Under the pieces are notes generated by a model. It was not told where the DNA came from. It did not search any database and saw only the letters and a program-made list of their open reading frames with translations. Below, in pieces: positions 1 to 9,152 of a DNA stretch of 11,595 nucleotides. The first letter of the stretch is position 1; each line of letters begins with the position of its first letter. Source of the DNA: Clostridia bacterium (GTDB lineage Bacteria > Bacillota > Clostridia > Christensenellales > Aristaeellaceae); the NCBI GenBank assembly GCA_024404275.1, contig JAKSQG010000041.1, positions 1 to 11,595 of the forward strand. The letters run 5' to 3'. A program made the translations under genes and the position numbers.

Positions 1-638
1 AGCACTCCATCCACGACCCGAGGATGTATGCTGCCGCCAGCTTCGGCGATCCCCGTTATCTGGTCTCGATGAGTCGCCGCACGCTGGCCGCTTCCGGCAT
101 CGATGTGCTGGCGCACTGCACCGAAAGCTATCTGAGCCGCAAAGCCAATGCCCTCTCCCGTGCGTATGCCGCGGCGGGCATCCGTCAGCTTGTGCCTGCG
201 CTTTCAAAGGCACTTGATACGGACGATCCCGATGCCGGCACGCTGGAAGCCCTGTACGAAGCCTCGCTGCTCGGCGGTCTTGCCATCGGCGTCACGGGCA
301 CTGTCTTTCCGCACAATGTGGGCTATTACCTGACCGAACGCTTCGGCCTGGAGCACGGCTTTGCCTGCGCAGTCTTTCTGCCCGCGCTGCTGCAGCACGT
401 CCATGCGGACGCTCCCGATCTTTACAGCCGCTTTGTCGATGAGACCGGCTGCAGCGAAGCCAACCTGAATGCCCTGTGCGCCCAGGCCCTGCCCGAACTG
501 AACATCCGTCTGACCGACGCGGAGATCGAATCCGCGCTGCCCCGCTGGCAGAACAACAAAAGCGTCCTCAACACTGCAAGCACCGTCACCGTCGAGCATA
601 TCAGTGCCGTGCTTCACCAATTGTTTACCCAATCATAA
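1..638 (+). CDS. Iron-containing alcohol dehydrogenase, C-terminal part (5' end outside window)
   Basis: The reading frame is open from base 3 to a TAA at 636-638 and gives 211 residues, so the N-terminal NAD(P)-binding half lies outside the window. The visible part is the all-helical metal domain of group III (Fe-type) alcohol dehydrogenases. It has a segment resembling the family's conserved 'DAL-H-E-Y' stretch (here GIDVLAHCTESY, about residues 35-46 of the visible part), and then the metal-binding histidines in FPHNVGY and LEHGFACA. The family reduces aldehydes or ketones, or oxidises alcohols, with NAD(P)H in the cytoplasm; the substrate cannot be told from this fragment. The ATG at 24 lies inside the domain and is not a start. 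The cupin gene begins 25 bases downstream, so the two are probably co-transcribed. Confidence 0.85.
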   Translation, partial: HSIHDPRMYAAASFGDPRYLVSMSRRTLAASGIDVLAHCTESYLSRKANALSRAYAAAGIRQLVPALSKALDTDDPDAGTLEALYEASLLGGLAIGVTGTVFPHNVGYYLTERFGLEHGFACAVFLPALLQHVHADAPDLYSRFVDETGCSEANLNALCAQALPELNIRLTDAEIESALPRWQNNKSVLNTASTVTVEHISAVLHQLFTQS

Positions 639-663
639 ATCAACATAAAGGAGATCCATTCCC

Positions 664-1014
664 ATGATCAGAAAGCAAAGCGAACAGAACATTGCCAAGA
701 AGAACCTGCGCAACGGCCACGGCGAAGTCATCATGCGTAACCTCATCAGCGGCGACGCCGAGCTGCTCGGCAAGGGCCGTCTGCTGGCTCACATGACGCT
801 GCTGCCCGGCGACAGCATCGGCGAGCATGCCCACGAAGGCGACGGTGAGCTGTTCTACATTCTCAAGGGTCATCCCACCTACAACGATAACGGCAACTGG
901 GTCACCCTCGAGCCCGGCGATTTCACCGTCTGCTACGATGGCGAGTCCCACTGCATCCAGAACAACACCGAAGAACCCGTGGAATTCATCGCCCTGATCC
1001 TCTACAGCAAGTGA
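664..1014 (+). CDS. Small single-domain cupin protein
   Basis: This 116-residue protein is one cupin beta-barrel. Motif 1 is at residues 49-69 (G-x5-H55-x-H57-x4-E62-x6-G) and motif 2 at 85-100 (G-x5-DG-x2-H96-x3-N), so the usual three His and one Glu metal ligands are all present. The ATG at 664 follows a clear AAAGGAGA at 647-654. Small cupins of this kind bind a metal and act as isomerases, dioxygenases or ligand sensors, and the sequence does not choose between these. It sits between an alcohol dehydrogenase fragment 25 bases upstream and an MFS transporter 37 bases downstream, which suggests a shared small-molecule pathway. The stop is TGA. Confidence 0.85.
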   Translation: MIRKQSEQNIAKKNLRNGHGEVIMRNLISGDAELLGKGRLLAHMTLLPGDSIGEHAHEGDGELFYILKGHPTYNDNGNWVTLEPGDFTVCYDGESHCIQNNTEEPVEFIALILYSK

Positions 1015-1039
1015 TTCGACCCATCAACGCGGTATCCGC

Positions 1040-1044
1040 AAAGG
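1040..1044 (+). promoter_or_regulatory. Ribosome binding site deciding the MFS start at 1052
   Basis: AAAGG lies 7 bases before the ATG at 1052. It supports a start upstream of the in-frame TAG at 1106 rather than the TTG at 1118. It is moderate in strength. A weaker AGGG at 1107-1110 overlaps the TAG and precedes TTG 1118, so the alternative start is not fully excluded. Confidence 0.5.
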
Positions 1045-1051
1045 TCTTTGG

Positions 1052-2329
1052 ATGAAAAACAAAACAACCGCTTCCACGTCGCACGTGATGGCACTGTTTG
1101 CACTGTAGGGTGTCCTCTTGCAATACCAGTGCTCACTCAACGGCTTCAGCAACAACCTGTACGCCACCAACATGGGCGCCACGGACAGCCAGATCGGTCT
1201 GATCCAGCTGGTGCCCAACCTGGCGGCGTGCCTGCTACTGCTGCCCCTTGGCCGCCTGTCCGAAAGAATGCGCTCTTCGCGCACCATGCTGCTCATCCTG
1301 CTGTCCATGCTGGGTCTTGGCTACATGGGACACGCAGCCGTATCGCTGACGGGTGCCTCCGGCGTTCCGCTGATGTATATCACATTGGCGCTGACCGTCG
1401 GTGTGATCGCCCTCTACGGCGGTCAGTGGCAGACTTTTTTCGGCGATGTCATTCCGCTTGAAAACCGCAGCAGCACTTATGGGCGGCGCAATCAGGCCAT
1501 GTACGCCCTGTCCATCGTCACGCCTCTGCTTTGCGGCACCCTGATGAACCTGCAGCAGGATACCGCCGGCAAGCTGCACATTCTTCGCATCTTTTACCTG
1601 ACTGCCGCAGCCGCATCCTGGCTGCAGGTGGCGGTGCTGCTGCGTATGCCCGCCTGTCCGCGTGAGATCGATATCAAGCCCGAGCCTCTGCGTCAGGCCA
1701 TTCCCTCTGTGCTGAAGGCCGTCACCGAAAAGGAATTCCTGTGGTTCCTCGTTCCGTTCCTGCTGTTCTACCTCTCCTGGCATATCGACTGGAGCATGTG
1801 GTATTTGGCGCAGGTCAACTACCTGTACCTGAATGAATCGCAGCTGTCCATCTACAGCGCTTTCTACAACATCGGTCAGCTGGTCGCTGTGGGTATTCTG
1901 GCCGGTGTATGCCGCCGCAAGTCACCCGATTATGCCGTCATCATCGGTGCTATCGGTCTGGTCACCTGCCCCATCTCAATGCTGATCGCACTGCAGCTGC
2001 CCAAGGGCATTGCCTTCTGGTTCTTCACCTTCGCGCTGAGTGTCTTCAACTCCGCTGAATGTGTCGTGCCCATGTCCGCCGTGCAGATCCTTCTGCGCCT
2101 CTCCCCCCGCCGCAACCGTGCCCTGATCGCCAATCTGTATACGCTGCTCATCACCCTGAGCAACAGCCTGATGCCCTGGGCCGGTGTTCGCATCTATCTG
2201 GCGCTGGGCGGCGACCGCAGAGCTCTGCAGCTGTTCATGCTCATCGAATTCCTGATGCGCTCCTGCGGCACCCTGCTGCTCATCGTGCGCTGGCGCCGCA
2301 TCCAAAAACGATCCCTCCTGTCCAAGTAA
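1052..2329 (+). CDS. MFS transporter with in-frame TAG at codon 19
   Basis: Read through one TAG (1106-1108) this frame gives 425 residues, the usual length of a 12-helix major facilitator. The start ATG at 1052 has AAAGG 7 bases upstream. Residues 11-40 around the TAG form the expected first membrane helix (HVMALFAL, TAG, GVLLQYQ), leading into NNLYATNMGATDSQIG. The conserved cytoplasmic loop between helices 2 and 3 appears as GRLSERMRSSR. Further hydrophobic helices follow to the end, with a basic tail. If translation began at TTG 1118 the protein would have 403 residues and lose about half of helix 1, which argues against that start. The substrate is unknown. It is the last gene of a probable dehydrogenase-cupin-MFS operon and is followed directly by a strong terminator. 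It is either a gene with a translated UAG or a recently broken gene. Confidence 0.72.
1106..1108 (+). other. In-frame TAG codon inside the MFS gene
   Basis: This TAG is codon 19 counted from ATG 1052, in the middle of the first predicted membrane helix. Sense coding continues in the same frame on both sides with no indel. A single C-to-T change from CAG (Gln) would produce it; GAG, AAG or TGG are also one base away. Confidence 0.75.
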
Positions 2330-2330
2330 C

Positions 2331-2356
2331 AAAGAGCCGCACATGCGGCTCTTTTT
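2331..2356 (+). terminator. Rho-independent terminator after the MFS gene
   Basis: A perfect 10-bp stem (AAAGAGCCGC at 2331-2340 and GCGGCTCTTT at 2345-2354) with an ACAT loop ends in a run of five T. It begins one base after the MFS stop codon and closes the left-hand operon. Confidence 0.93.
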
Positions 2357-2388
2357 GATTGAAAACAAGAAGAGAACATCCATTTTCA

Positions 2389-2417
2389 TTGCAAAAGAAC
2401 AATCAAGGTGATACAAT
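2389..2417 (+). promoter_or_regulatory. Sigma-A type promoter for the amidohydrolase gene
   Basis: TTGCAA (2389-2394) and TACAAT (2412-2417) are separated by exactly 17 bp. They lie after the MFS terminator and about 46 bp before the ATG at 2464, so the amidohydrolase looks independently transcribed. The -35 matches four of six consensus bases and the -10 five of six. Confidence 0.65.
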
Positions 2418-2463
2418 AGTCAGGATTTTTTCGTTCAACCGATCAATCACAGGAAGAGGCTTT

Positions 2464-3261
2464 ATGAAACAGATCATCGATATCCACGCCCACGTATATC
2501 CCGAAAAGATCGCCATCAAGGCCGCGCAGTCCATCGGCCGTTTTTATGAGATCGATATGGCGCTGGACGGCACGCTGAACACCTATCTTTCCGTTTCCGA
2601 CAAGGCAGGTATCTCCCTGTCCGTTGTCCATTCCGCTGCCGTCACCTGGGAAAGGGTCGCCAACATCAACGATTTTATTGCATCCTGTGTGGATGCCCAT
2701 CCCGGCCGTCTCATCGGCTACGGCACCGCCCATCCCGATCATCCCGAAGCCGAAAAGGAAATGGACCGCATGATGACCCTCGGTCTCAAGGGCATCAAGC
2801 TGCATCCCGATTTTCAGCATTTCAATCTGGATGACCCCGCCTCCGTCCGCCTGTTCGCCATGATGGCAGAGCGCGATCTGCCCGCCATCATCCACACCGG
2901 CGATACGCGCTATCCCTACAGCGAGCCGGAGCGCATGGCCCGTGTGCTGGATGCCGTCCCCTCCCTGCGCGTCATCTGCGCACACATGGGCGGCTGGTCC
3001 CGCTGGCACGACGCCTGGAAGGTGCTGGCCGGCCGTGAACAGGTCTGGGTTGACTGTTCCTCCAGCCTGTACGCCATGACCCCCGAAGATGCCGTCAGCG
3101 TCATGCACCATTACGGCATGGACCGTGTCCTGTTCGGTGTCGATTATCCCATGTGGTATCCCGACATCGAGATCGGCCGCGTGGAGGCGCTCCCCCTGAC
3201 CGAGGAAGAAAAAGAAATGGTCTATTACAAAAACGCCCGGGCTTTCCTGGGTCTGGACTAA
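2464..3261 (+). CDS. Amidohydrolase family (amidohydrolase_2-like) metal-dependent hydrolase
   Basis: This 265-residue protein has the metal-dependent TIM-barrel amidohydrolase pattern. It shows the H8-x-H10 metal pair right at the N-terminus (DIHAH), a GIKLHP strand near residue 110, H144 (AIIHTGD), H174 (ICAHMGG) and the final catalytic aspartate D227 (LFGVDYP). This resembles the amidohydrolase_2 group, which includes hydrolases and non-oxidative decarboxylases such as the ACMSD and o-pyrocatechuate types. The actual reaction cannot be assigned. The ATG at 2464 was chosen because AGGAAGAGG (2451-2459) precedes it and because the HxH motif should lie near the N-terminus. An in-frame ATG at 2359 would add 35 low-complexity residues and would start upstream of the promoter. 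Its own promoter and a terminator on each side make it a single-gene unit. Confidence 0.85.
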   Translation: MKQIIDIHAHVYPEKIAIKAAQSIGRFYEIDMALDGTLNTYLSVSDKAGISLSVVHSAAVTWERVANINDFIASCVDAHPGRLIGYGTAHPDHPEAEKEMDRMMTLGLKGIKLHPDFQHFNLDDPASVRLFAMMAERDLPAIIHTGDTRYPYSEPERMARVLDAVPSLRVICAHMGGWSRWHDAWKVLAGREQVWVDCSSSLYAMTPEDAVSVMHHYGMDRVLFGVDYPMWYPDIEIGRVEALPLTEEEKEMVYYKNARAFLGLD

Positions 3262-3269
3262 GGCATCAC

Positions 3270-3303
3270 AAAAGCCGCGGAAGCATCTGCTCCGCGGCTT
3301 TTT
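3270..3303. terminator. Probable bidirectional terminator between amidohydrolase and asnB
   Basis: A 12-bp stem (AAAAGCCGCGGA at 3270-3281 and TCCGCGGCTTTT at 3291-3302) encloses a 9-base loop. It has T-runs in both directions: TTTTT on the plus strand and TTTTG on the minus strand. It lies between the convergent stops at 3261 and 3315 and can serve both transcription units. Confidence 0.88.
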
Positions 3304-3314
3304 GATTGCTGATA

Positions 3315-4892
3315 TTACTGTCCGCTGGCGCCGTAGTTGGCCAGCACACGGGCGGAAGGATCGTTGACGTTGCAGCCCTCCCAGCTCTTGTTGGGCATCC
3401 AGAAATCGACCACCATTTCCGCCTGACCGGGATAATACTTTTCAAAGATCTCACGGTACAGCAGCGACTCCTTGGTAAAGGGCTGCGCCCAGGTATACTG
3501 CTTCCGCTTCTCTTCAAACTCGGCATCCGTATAGCAGCCTTCGGCGTATTCCTTCAGGTCATCCACCATGCTGTGACCCACCGCGTCCGAGAAAGCGGCC
3601 TTCTCACGGAACAGGATATCATACGGCAGGCACTCATCCGCTTCAAAGGCTTTGCGCAGCAGGTATTTGCCCTTGCCGTATACATTCATTTTCTTGACGG
3701 GGTTCAGCGACATGACGTACTTGACAAAATCCAGATCGCCAAACGGTACGCGTGCCTCCAGAGAGTTGACGGAGATGCAGCGGTCCGCACGCAGCACATC
3801 GTACATATGCAGCTCATGGATGCGCTTTTCGGCTTCCTGCTGGAACGCCGCGGCATCGGGCGCAAAATCGGTGTACTTGTAGCCAAACAGTTCATCGGAG
3901 ATTTCGCCCGTCAGCAGCACGCGGATATCGGTGTTCTCATGGATCCACTTGCACAGCAGGTACATGCCCATGCTGGCACGGATGGTGGTGATATCATAGG
4001 TGCCCAGCATGCGGATGACATCCTCCAGGGAGAACAGCGCCTGCTCCTGGCACATATACACCTTGGTATCCTCGCTGCCGATGTAATCGGCCACCTGCTT
4101 CGCGTAATTCAGGTCGATGGCATCCTTTTCCATGCCAATGGCAAAGGTGCGGATGGGCTTACTGCTGCGCCTTGCGGCAATGGCGCACACCAGGGAGGAA
4201 TCCAGACCGCCGGAAAGCAGGAAGCCCACTTTGGCATCTGCCACCAGACGCTTTTCCACGCCGGCAGTCAGCTTATCATGAATGTTTTTGAAAATGTCAT
4301 CCAGTCCGTCATCGCACACACCCTCCGCATGCCAGATGGTGCTGTATGCGGTAAAGGTGCCGTTCTCCCAGTAATGACCGGGCGGGAAGGGCATGATATG
4401 GTCACAAAGCGACGTCAGGTTCTTGGGCTCACTGGCAAGGCAGATGACGCCGTCCTTGTCAAAACCGTAATACAGCGGACGGATGCCGATGGGGTCGCGT
4501 GCGGCAATCACTTCACCCTTCTCACCGTCAAAAATGATCAGTGCAAACTCGGCGTCGAGGCGGCTGAACATTTCCGTGCCATATTCCTTCCACAAAGGCA
4601 GCAGAATTTCGCAGTCGCTGCCGCTCTTGAAGGTATAGCCCTTTTTCAGCAGCTCTTCCTTGTCCTTTTCAAAGCCGTACAGCTCACCGTTGCACACCAC
4701 ATAGGAACCGTCCATTTCAAACGGCTGCATGCCCTCGGGCGTCAGACCCATGATGGCCAGACGATGGAAGGCGATCAGTCCCCTGCCGGTATCCACCACG
4801 CGGCTGTCATCGGGACCGCGGGAGACAGTCTCGGCAAAGCCCTTCAAAAATTCATCACGGTATACTCCGCAATAACCCGCAATAGAACACAT
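3315..4892 (-). CDS. asnB: Asparagine synthetase B, glutamine-hydrolysing
   Basis: This cytoplasmic enzyme makes asparagine from aspartate, ATP and glutamine. The 525-residue product has both AsnB domains. The N-terminal class II glutaminase has nucleophile Cys2 exposed after Met removal (MCSIAG), HRLAI at 43-47, NGELYG at 68-73 and GSD at 91-93. The C-terminal ATP-pyrophosphatase synthetase domain has the PP-loop SGGLDSS at 227-233. RDPIGIRPLYYG at 132-143 is also typical. The length is slightly below the roughly 550 residues of E. coli AsnB, with the difference towards the C-terminus. The ATG at 4892 follows GGGGAGGAAA at 4907-4898. It is the third gene of the minus-strand series glnN, amt-PII, asnB, with no promoter seen in the 99-bp gap, so co-transcription is likely. 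It uses glutamine made by the glnN product. The stop is TAA. Confidence 0.93.
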   Translation of the reverse strand: MCSIAGYCGVYRDEFLKGFAETVSRGPDDSRVVDTGRGLIAFHRLAIMGLTPEGMQPFEMDGSYVVCNGELYGFEKDKEELLKKGYTFKSGSDCEILLPLWKEYGTEMFSRLDAEFALIIFDGEKGEVIAARDPIGIRPLYYGFDKDGVICLASEPKNLTSLCDHIMPFPPGHYWENGTFTAYSTIWHAEGVCDDGLDDIFKNIHDKLTAGVEKRLVADAKVGFLLSGGLDSSLVCAIAARRSSKPIRTFAIGMEKDAIDLNYAKQVADYIGSEDTKVYMCQEQALFSLEDVIRMLGTYDITTIRASMGMYLLCKWIHENTDIRVLLTGEISDELFGYKYTDFAPDAAAFQQEAEKRIHELHMYDVLRADRCISVNSLEARVPFGDLDFVKYVMSLNPVKKMNVYGKGKYLLRKAFEADECLPYDILFREKAAFSDAVGHSMVDDLKEYAEGCYTDAEFEEKRKQYTWAQPFTKESLLYREIFEKYYPGQAEMVVDFWMPNKSWEGCNVNDPSARVLANYGASGQ

Positions 4893-4920
4893 AACGATTT
4901 CCTCCCCTGATATCGGACCG

Positions 4921-4948
4921 GGCCCCGGCTTTACAAAAGTCCGGGGCC
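4921..4948 (-). other. GC-rich intercistronic hairpin upstream of asnB
   Basis: GGCCCCGG (4921-4928) and CCGGGGCC (4941-4948) form a perfect 8-bp stem, with a further CTTT/AAAG pairing possible inside. No T-tract follows on either strand, so it is not a standard terminator. It lies about 14 bases upstream of the asnB ribosome site and may stabilise or mark a processing point in the operon mRNA. Confidence 0.6.
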
Positions 4949-4964
4949 TCGATCTGTTTTGTCG

Positions 4965-4985
4965 GCAGAGGAGAAAGTCCTCTGC
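4965..4985 (-). other. Hairpin just after the amt-PII stop
   Basis: GCAGAGGA (4965-4972) and TCCTCTGC (4978-4985) make a perfect 8-bp stem with a five-base loop, six bases beyond the amt-PII stop codon. It has no T-tract. Together with the hairpin at 4921-4948 it fills most of the gap and may dampen asnB expression relative to amt, or protect the upstream mRNA 3' end. Confidence 0.55.
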
Positions 4986-4991
4986 TCTTGA

Positions 4992-6785
4992 TTATTCCAC
5001 GTCCTGCAGGGCGGCAAAGTTTTCCTCGCCCGTGCGAACCTTTACAACGCGTTCCACGCCGTACACAAAGATCTTGCCGTCGCCGATATGACCGGTATAC
5101 AGCGCCTTCTTGGCGGTCTCGATCACCTTCTCGACGGGAATGGAGCTGACAACCACTTCCACCTTGACCTTGGGCAGCAGCGTCACATCCATTTCAACGC
5201 CGCGGTAGCGTTCGCCGGCGCCCTTCTGCACGCCGCAGCCCATCACCTGCGTCACAGTCATGCCCGTAACGCCCAACTCGTTCATCGCGGTGCGCAGCTT
5301 ATCATAGCGGCTCAGCTGGGCAATAATGACCACCTTGTGGATGCCGGTATTGATTTCCGGCGCCATCGCCACGGGAATCGCGGCGTTGACCATCACAGGG
5401 CTGGCCTTGCTGATATCCTCCACACCCAGGCTGGTGTTTTCGTTCACGCTCATCTCCATGCCGGAAGCATCCATGATGGAGAAGCCGGAGTATGCGGAGG
5501 GCAGACCGTGCTCGGTAGCATCCAGACCAGTGATTTCTTCTTCCTCCGTCACACGCAGACCGAAGATGGCCTTGATGGCCAGGAAGGTCACCGCGATGGT
5601 AACAGCCGTCCAGGCCGCGGTGCTCAGTACACCCACCGCCTGCAGACCCAGCTGACCGAAGCCACCGCCATAGAACAAGCCCTTGCCGGCGATCTGGTTG
5701 GCACCGAAGGTGATACCGTCACCAATGCCGCGGGCAAAACCGGGAGCAGTGTCGGTGGCAAACAGACCAACCGCCAGCGTGCCCCACACGCCGTTCATGA
5801 AGTGGACCGCCACAGCACCGACGGGGTCGTCGATATGCAGCTTGTTATCCAGCAGCCATACGCCGAAGCAAACCAGCAGACCGGAAACAGCGCCGATCAC
5901 GATGGCGCCGGTGGCATCACAGACATCGCAGGGAGCGGTGATGGCGACCAGACCGGCCAGAGAAGCGTTCAGGCACATCGAAACATCGGGTTTGCCATAC
6001 TTGACCCAGGTGAACACCATGCACACCACGGTGGCAATACTGGGAGCAATAGTAGTGGTCACAAACACGGAAGCCATTTCATCCACGGTCACGCAGGCAG
6101 CGCCGTTGAAGCCGTACCAGCCCAGCCACAGGATGAACACGCCCAGGCAGGCAATGGGAAGGTTATGACCGGGGAAGGCGTTGACTTTGACCACCTTGCC
6201 CTTGGCGTCACGGGTGAACTTGCCAATGCGCGGTCCCAGCATCCACGCACCGATCAGGGCGCAGATACCGCCGACCATGTGGATGCAGTTGCTGCCGGCA
6301 AAATCATGGAAGCCCATCTGCGCCAGCCAGCCGCCGCCCCAGGTCCAATGGGCCTCAATGGGATAGATGACGGCGGAAATGACGGCCGAATACACGCAGT
6401 AGCTCAGGAAACGGGTACGTTCTGCCATGGCGCCGGAGACGATGGTCGCGGTCGTCGCGCAGAAGACCAGATTGAATACGAAGTTGCTCCAGTCAAAACC
6501 TGCATAGTTGGTAAAGATGTCCAGACCGGGTTTGCCGATGATGCCGATCAGGTCTTCGCCCAGAAACAGGCCGAAGCCCAGAACGATAAACACCACGGTA
6601 CCGATGCAGAAGTCCATCAGGTTCTTCATCAGGATGTTGCCGGCATTCTTGGCACGGGTGAAGCCGGTCTCGCACATGGCGAAGCCCGCCTGCATCCAGA
6701 ATACCAGCGCGGCGCCGATCAGGAACCATACGCTGAACAGGTTACCGTTGACTGATTCAAGAATACTTTCCATAGTCAGTTCCAT
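4992..6785 (-). CDS. amt: Ammonium channel (Amt) fused to a C-terminal PII signalling domain
   Basis: The protein has 597 residues, against about 400-450 for a plain Amt. Residues 10-410 form the Amt/Rh membrane channel, with the pore twin histidines H169 (SNCIHMVGG) and H328 (VGAVAVHFMNGVWG) both present. An acidic, then low-complexity linker (411-482) leads to a complete PII (GlnB/GlnK) domain at about 483-597. That domain has GVTGMTV (505-511), a conserved Gln520 in GVQKG, the T-loop YRG (527-529), LPKVKVEV (537-544) and the B-loop TGHIGDGKIFV (564-574). Free PII proteins bind ATP, ADP and 2-oxoglutarate and plug Amt; here the sensor is covalently tethered. The position equivalent to uridylylated Tyr51 of E. 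coli GlnB is Met532, so uridylylation is not expected. The ATG at 6785 was chosen for AAAGGAGG (6802-6795) nine bases upstream. It lies 98 bp downstream of glnN and 99 bp upstream of asnB. The stop is TAA. Confidence 0.94.
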   Translation of the reverse strand: MELTMESILESVNGNLFSVWFLIGAALVFWMQAGFAMCETGFTRAKNAGNILMKNLMDFCIGTVVFIVLGFGLFLGEDLIGIIGKPGLDIFTNYAGFDWSNFVFNLVFCATTATIVSGAMAERTRFLSYCVYSAVISAVIYPIEAHWTWGGGWLAQMGFHDFAGSNCIHMVGGICALIGAWMLGPRIGKFTRDAKGKVVKVNAFPGHNLPIACLGVFILWLGWYGFNGAACVTVDEMASVFVTTTIAPSIATVVCMVFTWVKYGKPDVSMCLNASLAGLVAITAPCDVCDATGAIVIGAVSGLLVCFGVWLLDNKLHIDDPVGAVAVHFMNGVWGTLAVGLFATDTAPGFARGIGDGITFGANQIAGKGLFYGGGFGQLGLQAVGVLSTAAWTAVTIAVTFLAIKAIFGLRVTEEEEITGLDATEHGLPSAYSGFSIMDASGMEMSVNENTSLGVEDISKASPVMVNAAIPVAMAPEINTGIHKVVIIAQLSRYDKLRTAMNELGVTGMTVTQVMGCGVQKGAGERYRGVEMDVTLLPKVKVEVVVSSIPVEKVIETAKKALYTGHIGDGKIFVYGVERVVKVRTGEENFAALQDVE

Positions 6786-6830
6786 TTGTTGCAGCCTCCT
6801 TTATTACACAGGCGGCGCGAAACGGAACCC

Positions 6831-6857
6831 GGCGTGCGGTTTTCCGTTCCGCACGCC
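6831..6857 (-). other. Stable hairpin in the glnN-amt gap
   Basis: GGCGTGCGG (6831-6839) and CCGCACGCC (6849-6857) form a perfect 9-bp stem. A competing pairing is possible between GGAAC (6824-6828) and GTTCC (6846-6850), which overlaps the loop and the second arm. No T-tract follows in the direction of glnN-amt transcription. It may be an mRNA stability or processing element, or a two-state leader for amt; the sequence does not decide. Confidence 0.5.
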
Positions 6858-6883
6858 GTTGTGCTTTCAATTGTCGTTTTTGA

Positions 6884-8977
<2,094 letters not shown>

Positions 8978-8997
8978 GGATCATAATCCTCCTTCAG

Positions 8998-9054
8998 AAA
9001 AAACAAATAAGGCAAGGGCGCGATGCAAACAAGCATCAAGGCGCCTTTGCCTTA
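8998..9054 (-). terminator. Leader hairpin and T-tract (attenuator-like) upstream of glnN
   Basis: On the plus strand AAGGCAAGGGCGC (9009-9021) pairs with GCGCCTTTGCCTT (9041-9053) with one G-U pair, and the inner stem GATGC/GCATC (9022-9026, 9033-9037) closes a six-base loop. Read on the minus strand, a T-rich run follows at 9007-8998, just before the ribosome site. It lies between the glnN promoter and the glnN start, so it should stop transcription inside the leader unless relieved. The hairpin begins within a few bases of the expected transcription start. Confidence 0.8.
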
Positions 9055-9063
9055 ATGGTCGGT

Positions 9064-9092
9064 ATCATACACCTCCCCTTTGCCTTTGTCAA
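9064..9092 (-). promoter_or_regulatory. Sigma-A type promoter of glnN
   Basis: On the minus strand TTGACA (9092-9087) and TATGAT (9069-9064) are separated by 17 bp, a near-perfect vegetative promoter. Transcription would start near 9056-9059, immediately before the leader hairpin. The spacer contains AAGGCAAAGG, which recurs in the hairpin arm 33 bp downstream. Confidence 0.88.
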
Positions 9093-9098
9093 GCGGAT

Positions 9099-9134
9099 TT
9101 TTCGCAATTTGCAAAAAAATTTTCGCATCCTGCA
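9099..9134. repeat. Two direct repeats TTTTCGCA-n3-TGCA, 21 bp apart
   Basis: Copies at 9099-9113 and 9120-9134 match at all 12 fixed positions, and their starts are 21 bp apart, two turns of the helix. They sit just upstream of the glnN -35 element, a fitting place for two adjacent activator or repressor dimers. The binding protein is unknown. Confidence 0.6.
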
Positions 9135-9135
9135 T

Positions 9136-9152
9136 TTTTGATCATATCAAAA
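9136..9152. repeat. Inverted repeat TTTTGAT-CAT-ATCAAAA, possible operator
   Basis: Two perfect 7-bp arms flank a 3-bp centre, located about midway between the two divergent promoters (about 44 bp from the glnN -35 and 52 bp from the gltB -35). The symmetry suggests a dimeric DNA-binding regulator. No family assignment is possible. Confidence 0.5.

Noticed and set aside
1118..2329. MFS gene starting at TTG 1118, which would avoid the TAG
   Set aside because: It would remove about half of the first membrane helix and waste a start codon with AAAGG and 18 helix-like codons upstream. A weak AGGG precedes the TTG, so it remains a fallback rather than an impossibility.
2359..2463. Upstream in-frame extension of the amidohydrolase from ATG 2359
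   Set aside because: It would include the promoter within the coding region and lacks a ribosome site; ATG 2464 has one and puts the HxH motif at the expected N-terminal place.
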